A stretch of 64,000 nucleotides of DNA. Origin: JAICWP01 sp035278025. GTDB taxonomy: Bacteria; Acidobacteriota; Terriglobia; Terriglobales; Acidobacteriaceae. The stretch lies in assembly GCA_035278025.1 (NCBI GenBank), contig DATEJK010000068.1:1-64000 (forward strand), read 5' to 3'. This document shows, piece after piece, positions 56,043-64,000 of the stretch (its first letter is position 1; each line of letters begins with the position of its first letter). The notes beneath the pieces were generated by a model. That model saw only the letters and a list, made by a program, of their open reading frames with translations, was not told the DNA's origin and searched no databases. A program made the translations under genes and the position numbers.

Positions 56043-58364
56043 CTACGCCCGTTCCGGCTCAACCGCAGTGACCTCGAACATGGCTTCCTGCTGGCCTAAC
56101 CGCGGGTGGGTTGCGGTGAGCCGTACCATTCCGGGCTGTTCCTGGGCTCGAATCCAAATTGCTCCCGTGCCCCCCACCAGGGCGAAGGGATTGTCGCCGA
56201 TGATCTCCGCCGGGCCTTCGAGTTCGAACCGGATGGGGTCATCCGCAAACGGCCGAATGGCGCCAAACTCGTCGGTTACGCGAAACACAACCCGCGTGCT
56301 GTCGGCTCCGTCGGCTAGCAGGCTGGTGTCATCGGGCACAAGCCAGAACTTCTGGTCCACACCCTTTCCGGAGTACGTCCTGCTGACCACCTTCTTGCCC
56401 TGTATATAGCCCTCAATGCGCAGGTCCCCCCAGCGGTGAAACAGTTCGCCCAGCTGTGTACTGAAGGGAGCATAGCGAAGATGAGCAAACTCGCCGCGAT
56501 CGGGGTCGGCTTCGGTCACCAGTTTGTCGTCAATGTAAAACTTGAGGTGGTCGCAATTAGAACAGACAACAGCTTGCGAGAATCCAACGGATTCGTCTCC
56601 CCGCGCCCAGTGGAATGCGGGCTCCAGCACCACTTCCTCGGCCGGGTCGCACTGTGACTTGTAGAAGCCGGCCGCGGGCTTGGGCTCGCGAAAAATGTCC
56701 GTGACACCGTGATAGCAGATGCGGTCGCCTGAACCGAAATCTCCGTGCGTGTTGTAGTCGAACGCGCACCACCCGATGCCGCCGGCATATTGCGGATTGG
56801 AAGCCAGCTGGTTGTGGATGCGCGCGTGACGCAGCGTGTGCTCCCGCAGCCGCGCCACGTTGTCTATGGTCTTAGTCGGGTAGGTATGTCCTACAAACTC
56901 GGTATTCAGATAGCGGGGATGGTTCGGCGGCTTCAGAGGAAAACCGAAGTCGTTCATGGTGAATACGTCTTCCAGAAATTCTGAACCCTGAAAGTAGCGG
57001 ATTCCCCCCGTCTGCCGCGTTGGATCCAGTGAATGAGCGAGGGCATTGGTCCGGGTGTAGAAATCATGGTCATCTTTGGACTCGTTGATGCGCACACCCC
57101 ACAAAATAATTGCCGGATGGTTCCAGTCCCGGCGGATCATGCGCCGCACGTTATCCACGGCAATGTCCTTCCAGGCCGCGTCCCCGATGTGTTGCCAGCC
57201 GGGAATTTCTTCTAACACCAGCAGTCCAACCTCATCACAGCGGTCCAGGAAGTGCGGCGACTGGGGGTAATGCGAAGTTCGGACCAGGTTGCACTTCAGG
57301 TTCTTCCGCAGGATATCTGCATCGCGGCGTTGCACTCGCGCCGGCATGGCCTGGCCGACAAATGGAAAAGTCTGGTGCCGGTTCAGCCCGCGCAGCTTGA
57401 TGACCCTTCCGTTCAGCTCGAACCCACGATCGGTAAATTGCGCCTGGCGAAATCCGAACCTGCGGCTCTCCTCATCAACTACTGTGCTTCCCCTCAAGAG
57501 CCGGGCGTTTACGGTATAAAGATTGGGCTGGGCGAGATCCCACAACTTGATGCCCGCCAGCTTCTCCATCTGGACCGTGTAAGCGGCCGGCTCACCCGCC
57601 GCCTTTGCCGGAGGGATTCGCGCCGTACCCTTTGCCAGCACATTCCCGCCATCGCGCAGTTCAACTTCTAGCGCGAGCGCCGCGCGGGACGGCTCCAGGT
57701 GCTGAACGAAGCATTCGACCGCCAGGCCGGGAGACTGGGTGAGCACATCCTTAGGCTGCGCGAAAATGTTCTCAATGAACGTGGCCGGCACAACTCGCAG
57801 AAAAACCTCGCGATAGATGCCGCCGAAGGTCAGGTAATCAATCTCGTAGCCAAATGGCGGGATATCGGACCGCTCTGTGGAATCCAACGCCACCGCCAGA
57901 ACATTGTCTCCGTCCCAATTCAGGTGGGGCGTCAGTTCAAACGAAAACGGTGTGTATCCGCCTTTATATTCGCCCAGTTTCTGACCATTGATCCACACGG
58001 TGGAAGCGGTCATGGCGCCTTGAAAGTCCACGAACACGTGTTTCCCCTTCGTTTCCGCCGCAAGTTTGAAATGCCGCCGGTACGCGGAAACGAATTCATA
58101 GGACTTGTCATCGAAGCCGTGCCAGGGAAGCCGTTTATTGGTGTGTGGAATAACAACTTTCTCAAATCCAGAATCGTCGAACTCAGGCGCCTCGAATCCC
58201 TTCGGCAGCCGGGCGCTGTACCGCCAGTTGCGGTTGATGGGCAGAACCAGTCGCCCACTCTGCGGTGCATTGTCGCCCTGGAATGCTTCCGCTGGCAGAT
58301 ATTTGCTGATCGCTCCGCTGGCCGCCAGTGTGGCGCTGGTCTTGATAAAGTCGCGACGGTCCAT
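56043..58364 (-). CDS. Tat-exported GH2 beta-glycosidase (beta-galactosidase-like)
   Basis: 773 residues. Twin-arginine signal MDRRDFIKTSATLAASGAI. GH2 order: jelly-roll sugar-binding domain (about 35-190, DFQGAMTASTVWINGQKLGEYKGGYTPF), immunoglobulin-like domain (about 205-300), and TIM barrel (about 310-600) with LRGLNRHQ, VRTSHYP, ILWGVRINES (acid/base Glu428) and YLNTEF (nucleophile Glu489), then a further Ig-like region. GH2 covers beta-galactosidases, glucuronidases and mannosidases; the motifs favour beta-galactosidase but do not settle it. Divergent from GH79, with a LacI-like site between. Confidence 0.88.
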   Translation of the reverse strand: MDRRDFIKTSATLAASGAISKYLPAEAFQGDNAPQSGRLVLPINRNWRYSARLPKGFEAPEFDDSGFEKVVIPHTNKRLPWHGFDDKSYEFVSAYRRHFKLAAETKGKHVFVDFQGAMTASTVWINGQKLGEYKGGYTPFSFELTPHLNWDGDNVLAVALDSTERSDIPPFGYEIDYLTFGGIYREVFLRVVPATFIENIFAQPKDVLTQSPGLAVECFVQHLEPSRAALALEVELRDGGNVLAKGTARIPPAKAAGEPAAYTVQMEKLAGIKLWDLAQPNLYTVNARLLRGSTVVDEESRRFGFRQAQFTDRGFELNGRVIKLRGLNRHQTFPFVGQAMPARVQRRDADILRKNLKCNLVRTSHYPQSPHFLDRCDEVGLLVLEEIPGWQHIGDAAWKDIAVDNVRRMIRRDWNHPAIILWGVRINESKDDHDFYTRTNALAHSLDPTRQTGGIRYFQGSEFLEDVFTMNDFGFPLKPPNHPRYLNTEFVGHTYPTKTIDNVARLREHTLRHARIHNQLASNPQYAGGIGWCAFDYNTHGDFGSGDRICYHGVTDIFREPKPAAGFYKSQCDPAEEVVLEPAFHWARGDESVGFSQAVVCSNCDHLKFYIDDKLVTEADPDRGEFAHLRYAPFSTQLGELFHRWGDLRIEGYIQGKKVVSRTYSGKGVDQKFWLVPDDTSLLADGADSTRVVFRVTDEFGAIRPFADDPIRFELEGPAEIIGDNPFALVGGTGAIWIRAQEQPGMVRLTATHPRLGQQEAMFEVTAVEPERA

Positions 58365-58522
58365 GCCTCTCCCTCAAAAAATGTGAGTCGCTGCTGCTGA
58401 AAAACCGCTCCTGCTTGCAATTGCTGAATCGCTAAAACACGGAAAATGAAGAGCACCCGGCAGGCGGCGCTCAGGCTGGATTTTGCCGCCTGTCTCTAAA
58501 CGTAACCCGGCAAACGTATTAT

Positions 58523-58535
58523 TGTAAGCGTTTCC
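58523..58535. promoter_or_regulatory. LacI/CcpA-like operator between GH2 and GH79
   Basis: TGTAAGCGTTTCC shares the 9-mer TAAGCGTTT with the operator at the TonB receptor 3 promoter (47905-47913) and keeps the central CG. It lies in the 299-base divergent region (58365-58663), 158 bases from the GH2 start and about 130 from the GH79 start. No convincing promoter hexamers are seen next to it. Shared regulation by the LacI gene at 46782 is inferred. Confidence 0.45.
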
Positions 58536-58663
58536 GGGGAGCAACAACATGCGATTCCGAGAATAAAGGAATGATTGCAATCTCGCCCGCTGGTCCGTTG
58601 CGTCCGGACTCCGTTTTAAGCATCGCCCCCGACATTTTGCCGGCCGCCGTTGTATCCTTCGGC

Positions 58664-60217
58664 ATGCGAAATCTGAGCCTGAAGGTTCCTCTGCATGCGG
58701 CATTTTGGGTCGCAGCCTGTCTACTGCTCTGTGGGTTCGTCGCGGTGCTTGCCAGTGCCGGGCAAACGCCCTTGGCGACCGTGACAGTTCAAACCGAATC
58801 GCTTGGCCGGCAAATTCCCAAGGATTTTGTCGGCTTCAGCCTTGAGGTTTCCACCGCCGGGCAGGGATTGCAATCTTTTGCCGCAGGTGGCAAAACTGCC
58901 TCCCGCCGGGCCGAATACTCTCTGGGCAGTGCCGAAGCCCCCAATCGTGGCTTCTTCCAGTTCATGCGCAACCTGGGTCCGGGAATCCTTCGCTTGGGCG
59001 GCAACAGCCAGGACAATACCTGCTGGAATCCTTCCGCCGCTCCCCATCCCGGCCTCTGCCAGGGGGCCCTCAGCACAGCAGATTTTCGTCGTTATTCTGA
59101 AGCCGCGCAGGCCTCGGGCTGGCGCCTCATCGTTGGACTCAATCTCAAGCAGAACTCGAGTGAATGGGCGCTCAAAGAAGTCACGCAAGGCATCGCAAAG
59201 GAAATCAAGCCGGAACAAGTCTTGGGCCTCGAACCGGGCAACGAGCCTGACCTTTTCGGTCCGCCCTCCCGGCCCAAGACCTACTCGCCGGCCGACCACG
59301 TGAAGGAGTTTCTCGCCTACATCCACGCTCTTCAAACGAACCCCGCCACCGGGAAATACCCGGTCATTGGCCCAGCCACCTGCTGTCGCTGGCGCAATGC
59401 GCGAGACTTAGGCACTTTCATGGACGGCGTCGGCCCCACCAACCTCAAACTGGTGACGGTACATGAATACCCCACTACCACCTGCAACGGCCGCAAGGTT
59501 ACGGTTGCGCAATTGCTGGCTGCGGACCTGATGACGCGCTTTAACGATGAAGCCCGAACCTGGGTGGCAGCCGCCCGCGAACGCAAGTTGCCCATTGCGC
59601 TTGCCGAAACCAACTCCGCCTCCTGCGGCGGCATGCCCGGGGTGAGCAATGCCTTTGCTTCCGCGCTGTGGGGACTCGACTGGCTGTTCACCAATGCTGA
59701 AGATGGTTTCACCGGGGTCAATTTTCACATCAGCTACCGTCCCGGTGGCAGCTCATACAATCCGGTTGACACCTACGGTGGGACCGGCCAGCAGTACGAA
59801 AACATTGCTCGGCCGCTCTACTACGCCATGTACCTGTTCGCTCACAGCGCTTCCGGCCAGCATTTGTTGCCTGCCGAAACGCAGACCTCGGCTAACGTCC
59901 GCGCCTATGCCACCACCGGCTGCGCAACTTGTGCGGTAAATGTAGTGGTCATTAATAAGGACGCCGCCGCCTCCGGCTCCGTGCGTGTGCACCTGGACAC
60001 GAGGGCGGGCTCCGGCCAGCTTTTCTTCCTCAAAGCTCCCGACCTGAATTCGCCATCCTTGGCTGTGACCTACGGCGGAGGACAATTTGACAGCAACGGC
60101 CGCATCGCGGCTCCGCATACCACACAGGTCCAGGCGAACGCGCGTGGCGATTATGAGTTCGTTCTCCCTCATGCCGCCGCCGCGCTGCTCGTCATTCCCC
60201 GCCACGCCGCGAAATGA
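58664..60217 (+). CDS. secreted GH79 beta-glucuronidase-like enzyme
   Basis: 517 residues from the Met at 58664, which begins a signal peptide (VAACLLLCGFVAVLASAGQ); an upstream frame start at 58571 is less likely. Clan A barrel with FVGFSLEVS, GILRLGGNSQDNTCW, LEPGNEPDLF (acid/base Glu194) and ALAETNSAS (nucleophile Glu315), and a C-terminal beta-sandwich (about 400-515). GH79 includes a structurally studied beta-glucuronidase from Acidobacterium capsulatum and heparanase. Removal of terminal GlcA or 4-O-methyl-GlcA from plant glycans is expected, feeding the ExuT-like carrier. Divergent from GH2. Confidence 0.88.
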   Translation: MRNLSLKVPLHAAFWVAACLLLCGFVAVLASAGQTPLATVTVQTESLGRQIPKDFVGFSLEVSTAGQGLQSFAAGGKTASRRAEYSLGSAEAPNRGFFQFMRNLGPGILRLGGNSQDNTCWNPSAAPHPGLCQGALSTADFRRYSEAAQASGWRLIVGLNLKQNSSEWALKEVTQGIAKEIKPEQVLGLEPGNEPDLFGPPSRPKTYSPADHVKEFLAYIHALQTNPATGKYPVIGPATCCRWRNARDLGTFMDGVGPTNLKLVTVHEYPTTTCNGRKVTVAQLLAADLMTRFNDEARTWVAAARERKLPIALAETNSASCGGMPGVSNAFASALWGLDWLFTNAEDGFTGVNFHISYRPGGSSYNPVDTYGGTGQQYENIARPLYYAMYLFAHSASGQHLLPAETQTSANVRAYATTGCATCAVNVVVINKDAAASGSVRVHLDTRAGSGQLFFLKAPDLNSPSLAVTYGGGQFDSNGRIAAPHTTQVQANARGDYEFVLPHAAAALLVIPRHAAK

Positions 60218-60317
60218 CGCCATTTTCCTGGCCAGGTAAACACAAAGATGTTGTGCACAAGGGCCTACTGCACTCGTGGCGCGGGCGCCTCGAGGATTCC
60301 ATCGCGCTGGCTCCGCG

Positions 60318-63146
60318 TTATTGGGCGCGCCTGTTTAACTGATCGAGCGTGCGCTTCAGATGTTCCAGCTTCTGCCCCGCCTCTCCCAGCTTGCCCTCTG
60401 CCGTCAGCCGCTGGTAGTCGGAAAGATCTTTGGCGGCTTGGGTGATCAGAGCGTTGCGTTCTGCCGCGACCTCGGCCGTGGCGCCCGAGACCGGCGCCTG
60501 TTGTCCTGCTTCCGCCGGCAATCCCTCCGTAGTGGCTGACGAAGCCGCACCGCCAAACAGGCCCGCCATGGCCGACTCGAAAGTTGGCCCATAGGCCAAA
60601 CGGTCCTGCAGCGCCAGCACCACCAGGCGCAGCTCCGGCATGGGGCTGCGTTGTGCCTGCAAATAGATGGGCTCCGCATAGAGCAGGGCGCGGCCGATCG
60701 GAATCACCAGCAGGTTTCCGCGACGCACGTGCGATCCTTGCTGGTTCCACAGCGTCAATTGGCCGGAGAGCTGCGCATTCTGGTCAATACGCGCTTCGAT
60801 CTGCAGCGGTCCGTCAACCAGTTTCGTTTTTGGGAAATCGTACACCACGGAAGTGCCGTAATGAGCTCCGTCGCTGCGTCCGGCAATCCAGCCGATCAAA
60901 TTGTTTCGGTTGGCGGGCGTGAAGGGAAGAATTTCCACGAACTCTATCCCCGATTCTCCCGGCAGCTTCATGAGCACAAAATTCGGGCGCATTGGTTGCG
61001 TTGCCTGCTCCCCCATCTCACTCATCCCCACCTGATTGGCAACCGTCCACAGGTCTTCGCGGTTGTAGAACACCTCCGGATTGGTCATGTGATAGAGGCC
61101 GTAAACTTCCGCCTGCAGGCTGAGCAGCAGTTCCGGGTAGCGCACATGCTTGCGCAATTCCGGCGGCATTGCCGCCGCATCTTTGAACAGGCCGGGAAAC
61201 ACGCGCCGGTAAGCCGCAATAACCGGGTCTTCGTTATCGAAAACGTAAAACGTGGTCGTTCCGTTGTAGGCATCGATCGCCACCTTCACACTATTGCGCA
61301 TGTAGTTGAGGCGGTCGTCGTTCAGAAAATAATGAGTCGAGTAAGGATAGTTGTCGGAAGTGGTAAACGCGTCCATCATCCAGTACAGGCGGCCGTCGCC
61401 GCCGACCACGATGTAAGGATCGGGTTCGAAGGTAAGAAACGGCGCCAGAGCCTGCACCCGAGCGCGGAGATTGCGGCGCATCAGCAGGCGGCTGCCGTTA
61501 CTCACGTCGTCGCTGAAGGGCAGTTTGGCCACATCGCCGCGCGCGGCCGCTATCAGAACGCGCCGCAGCCAGCCGCCAATCACGATCCCGCCCGTGCCCT
61601 GGTAGCTGGTAAAGCTGTTGCTCTCGCCCTGCGGATAGTTGAACTCGTTCTGGCGCGTCTTCACATACACGTCGCTGTTGGTCAGCTCGCCGAAGTAGAT
61701 CTCCGGGCGGTCCACCGTGAGGTTCGGTACCGTACTCTGCACCGGCATGTTGCTCAACAGCAGGGTGGGCAAACCCTCGGGCGTAAACCCGTTGACCGGG
61801 TTCATGGTGATTCCGTAGCCATGGGTGTAAATCAGCTTCTCGTTGATCCAGTTGCGGCTGCTTTCCGGCAGCTTGTCAAGGTTCAACTCGCGCGCCGCCA
61901 GCATCACTTCACGCATTTGGCCGTTGATTTCATAGCGGTCAATATCAATGTCGGGAAAATCGTAGTAGGTGCGGATTTCCTGGATCTGCCGCAAGGTATC
62001 CTGCAGAGCGCGCCAATCCCAGAGCCGGATGTTCTGCAGTGTGGCCTGATTGTTTGCCGCATCGGCGGCCTGCACGCTGGTTTCGGCGGGAAACTCGCGC
62101 CGTGTTACCCGGTCCAGACCGTAGGCCTGCCGCGTAAGCTCGATGTTGTGGCTAATGTAAGGTTTTTCGCGCACCAGCTCATTTGGTTTGACAATGAAGC
62201 TATTGACGTACCACCCGGCCGCCTGAAACACCAGATAACAGACAGCGGCCGGGACCACGGCTGCGATCAGCCAGCGCCCACGCTGCGCCCACACCGCATT
62301 GACCAGCGCAATACCCGAGCCGGCGAGCAGCGCAATACATACCACCAGCAGACCCGGAAGCAGCACATGCGCATCGGTGTAGGTCACGCCGCTGAAGATG
62401 GTGTGTGCCTCCATCAGCTTGTCAAAGCGCCCCAGGTATACCTGCAAGGCAAGCATCAGCAGCAGAAAGGCGAAGGCCAGCGAGAGGCCCCGCCACGATA
62501 ACGGCCGGTAGGTGCCACGACTTCTCTCCAGCGCGCGGGTACCGCCAGCCACAATCACAAAGAAGACAGCGACCGCGCAAATGATCACGGCCAGCAGCAT
62601 CAGCCACCCCGCAATCAACTCCCACACTGGCAGGGTGAACAGGTAGAAACTCAGCGGCCTGGCGAAGATCGGGTCTCCACCGGAAACGGTGCCTGGCGCA
62701 TACCAGTAGAGCGCCAATGTGGGCCACTGCGCCATCATGACCGCGCCGCTGGCCAGAGCGATCAGCAGCGAGGCGGCGATGGCGATGAGGCGCAGAATCG
62801 GCTCTACCGGCAATCGCAGCGGCTGCCCGCCGATCCAGATGGTGTGCCCGATGGGTAAATCGGTGAGATAGGCCCACTGCAGCCCTAGAAATGTTCCATA
62901 CAGAATGGCGAACGTGGCCGCGGCAAAAGCCAGGAAAACCACCGACTGAATACTCAGCGTCTTCCAGAATACCTGGCCATAACCCAGCGAGCCGAACCAG
63001 AGCGCGTCAATGTAATAGGAAAGCCAGGTCCGGCCACCCAGCAGGACAAGGGCAACCACGGCCAGAGCCACCAGCAACCAGCGGGGGCGCCGCGAAGGAC
63101 GGACTGGCGGGCGCACCGGCGGCCAACCGCTAGACCTGTGCATCAT
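60318..63146 (-). CDS. UPF0182-family membrane protein
   Basis: 942 residues. The first half has about seven membrane segments (first at 23-45; others near 66-90, 117-140, 172-200, 223-245, 262-285 and 296-320), with SYYIDALWFGSLGYGQVFWKTL typical of UPF0182. A large extracytoplasmic region follows (about 330-880: GYGITMNPVNGFTPEGLP, YYPYSTHYF-like loops), then a coiled-coil tail. The family is widespread in actinobacteria, cyanobacteria and acidobacteria, and its function is unknown. Not linked to the glycan genes by strand or spacing; the sigma-54 activator gene lies upstream on the same strand. Confidence 0.9.
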   Translation of the reverse strand: MMHRSSGWPPVRPPVRPSRRPRWLLVALAVVALVLLGGRTWLSYYIDALWFGSLGYGQVFWKTLSIQSVVFLAFAAATFAILYGTFLGLQWAYLTDLPIGHTIWIGGQPLRLPVEPILRLIAIAASLLIALASGAVMMAQWPTLALYWYAPGTVSGGDPIFARPLSFYLFTLPVWELIAGWLMLLAVIICAVAVFFVIVAGGTRALERSRGTYRPLSWRGLSLAFAFLLLMLALQVYLGRFDKLMEAHTIFSGVTYTDAHVLLPGLLVVCIALLAGSGIALVNAVWAQRGRWLIAAVVPAAVCYLVFQAAGWYVNSFIVKPNELVREKPYISHNIELTRQAYGLDRVTRREFPAETSVQAADAANNQATLQNIRLWDWRALQDTLRQIQEIRTYYDFPDIDIDRYEINGQMREVMLAARELNLDKLPESSRNWINEKLIYTHGYGITMNPVNGFTPEGLPTLLLSNMPVQSTVPNLTVDRPEIYFGELTNSDVYVKTRQNEFNYPQGESNSFTSYQGTGGIVIGGWLRRVLIAAARGDVAKLPFSDDVSNGSRLLMRRNLRARVQALAPFLTFEPDPYIVVGGDGRLYWMMDAFTTSDNYPYSTHYFLNDDRLNYMRNSVKVAIDAYNGTTTFYVFDNEDPVIAAYRRVFPGLFKDAAAMPPELRKHVRYPELLLSLQAEVYGLYHMTNPEVFYNREDLWTVANQVGMSEMGEQATQPMRPNFVLMKLPGESGIEFVEILPFTPANRNNLIGWIAGRSDGAHYGTSVVYDFPKTKLVDGPLQIEARIDQNAQLSGQLTLWNQQGSHVRRGNLLVIPIGRALLYAEPIYLQAQRSPMPELRLVVLALQDRLAYGPTFESAMAGLFGGAASSATTEGLPAEAGQQAPVSGATAEVAAERNALITQAAKDLSDYQRLTAEGKLGEAGQKLEHLKRTLDQLNRRAQ

Positions 63147-63178
63147 TCACCTTCATGTCTTCCGGTCATGCCTTGATA

Positions 63179-64000
63179 TTACAGCACCTCCCCTTCACCC
63201 ATCTTGCGCGCCGCCTGCAGGTCAATTCCCAGCTGTTCCGCCTTTTTGTACAAGTGGCTGCGCTCCAGGCCGAGGGCTTTCGCCGTATTCGTCACGTGAA
63301 ACTGGTTGCGCTTTAACTCGGTAAGGATGATCTCGCGCTCAAAATCCTCCACCCGCTCAGAAAGCGTACCGGAAGCGCGCGCCGGCACAGGCCCGCCCTG
63401 CAGCTTAGGCAATGCCGATTGCACGCAGGTCAGGTCAACGCTGCCGTCCGCGCAAAGCAGAATCATACGCTCTACCAGGTTGCGCAACTCGCGCACATTC
63501 CCTGGCCAGGAATAATTCTGCATCGCTTCCACCGCCTCCGGCGTGAAGCGCGCTTCCTTCCACCCATTCTGCGCGCATACCTGACGCACGAAATGTTCAA
63601 TCAGAACGGGAATATCGTCCCTGCGCTCGCGCAGCGGCGGCAGCAACAAAGGAAAAACATAAACGCGATGAAACAGGTCCTGGCGGAATCTCCCTTGCCC
63701 CACCAGCGTCTCCAGGCCGCGGTGCGTGGCCACTAGCACGCGCACGTCCACGGGAACCGGCTTGTCTCCGCCGATACGCTCGATCTCGTTTTCTTCCAGC
63801 ACGCGCAGCAGCTTGGCCTGCATGGCCAGCGGCATATCGCCAATTTCGTCCAGAAACAGGGTCCCGTGCTGCGCCTGCTCGAACTTGCCGATGTGCCGCC
63901 CCGCCGCCCCAGTGAACGAGCCTTTTTCGTGGCCGAACAGCTCCGATTCGATCAGTTCGGCGGGAACGGCAGCGCAATTCACCGTCACAAACGGGCCGGC
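63179..64000 (-). CDS. sigma-54-dependent response regulator/activator, C-terminal part (partial)
   Basis: 273 codons remain; the N-terminal part lies beyond the right edge. The AAA+ central domain shows ESELFGHEKGSFTGA (the GAFTGA loop is GSFTGA here), TLFLDEIGDMP (Walker B), an arginine-finger region in RFRQDLFHRVYVFPLLLPPLRER, and PGNVRELRN. A Fis-type HTH (about the last 50 residues, VTNTAKALGLERSHLYKKAEQLG) follows. Such proteins open sigma-54 promoters using ATP. Its downstream gene is the UPF0182 protein. Whether it carries a receiver domain cannot be seen. Confidence 0.93.
   Translation of the reverse strand, partial: AGPFVTVNCAAVPAELIESELFGHEKGSFTGAAGRHIGKFEQAQHGTLFLDEIGDMPLAMQAKLLRVLEENEIERIGGDKPVPVDVRVLVATHRGLETLVGQGRFRQDLFHRVYVFPLLLPPLRERRDDIPVLIEHFVRQVCAQNGWKEARFTPEAVEAMQNYSWPGNVRELRNLVERMILLCADGSVDLTCVQSALPKLQGGPVPARASGTLSERVEDFEREIILTELKRNQFHVTNTAKALGLERSHLYKKAEQLGIDLQAARKMGEGEVL

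Overview
The window looks like an accessory, carbohydrate-catabolism part of an Acidobacteriota genome, most likely class Terriglobia. The reasons are three very large Oar-type TonB-dependent receptors with no SusD-like partner, FG-GAP/UnbV (CRTAC1-type) secreted proteins, TPR proteins, many Tat-exported enzymes and a GH79 enzyme of the kind known from Acidobacterium. This is inferred from gene content; no rRNA or marker gene is present. I see no tRNA, rRNA, CRISPR array, insertion sequence or phage gene. Coding density is high. The longest gene-free stretches are about 47787-48217, 20190-20562, 58365-58663 and 16302-16597, and each is a regulatory region described in the features.

Region A (1-11066) is a divergent catabolic locus around a GntR/FadR-type regulator. 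Leftward run: Gfo/Idh/MocA oxidoreductase, creatininase-family hydrolase, cupin, 2-hydroxyacid dehydrogenase and a DctA-like dicarboxylate carrier cut by the window edge. Rightward run: the regulator, a split UxaA/SuyAB-type dehydratase, and an unusual exported module. In that module two paralogous Tat-signal FAD oxidoreductases flank a pentaheme c-type cytochrome, followed by a secreted alpha/beta hydrolase. The substrate is unknown; the layout suggests oxidation in the periplasm with electrons passed to the cytochrome.

Region B (11076-24250) holds a tandem SnoaL-like protein, a second FadR-family regulator, receptor 1, a GatZ/KbaZ-like protein, the carbon-starvation transporter cstA with a small unlisted partner gene (ybdD-like, TTG start, conserved Arg-Cys-Cys tail), a CRP-like palindrome, and receptor 2.

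Region C (24445-36533) is sugar catabolism. A glycosidase-like protein and a GH35-like beta-galactosidase precede a five-gene operon for non-phosphorylative L-fucose breakdown: UxaA-type dehydratase, COG3618 lactonase, L-fucose dehydrogenase, FucP permease and a RhaM-type mutarotase. A hexuronate-type MFS carrier and a GH97 enzyme follow.

Region D (36554-47786, all leftward) runs from a LacI regulator through a 1279-residue Tat-exported FG-GAP/UnbV/redoxin-like/TPR fusion, an 850-residue TPR protein and two CRTAC1-type proteins. Divergent from LacI is region E (48218-56032): receptor 3, a strong hairpin, a secreted TPR protein, a Tat-exported alkaline-phosphatase-fold protein and an unrecognised protein. 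Region F (56043-64000) has divergent GH2 and GH79 enzymes, a UPF0182 membrane protein and the C-terminal part of a sigma-54 activator.

Together regions B-F suggest capture (three receptors), hydrolysis (GH2, GH35-like, GH79, GH97) and catabolism (fucose, uronate, galactose-type sugars) of a plant polymer bearing galactose, glucuronic acid and fucose, such as arabinogalactan protein or a similar glycan. That substrate is an inference.
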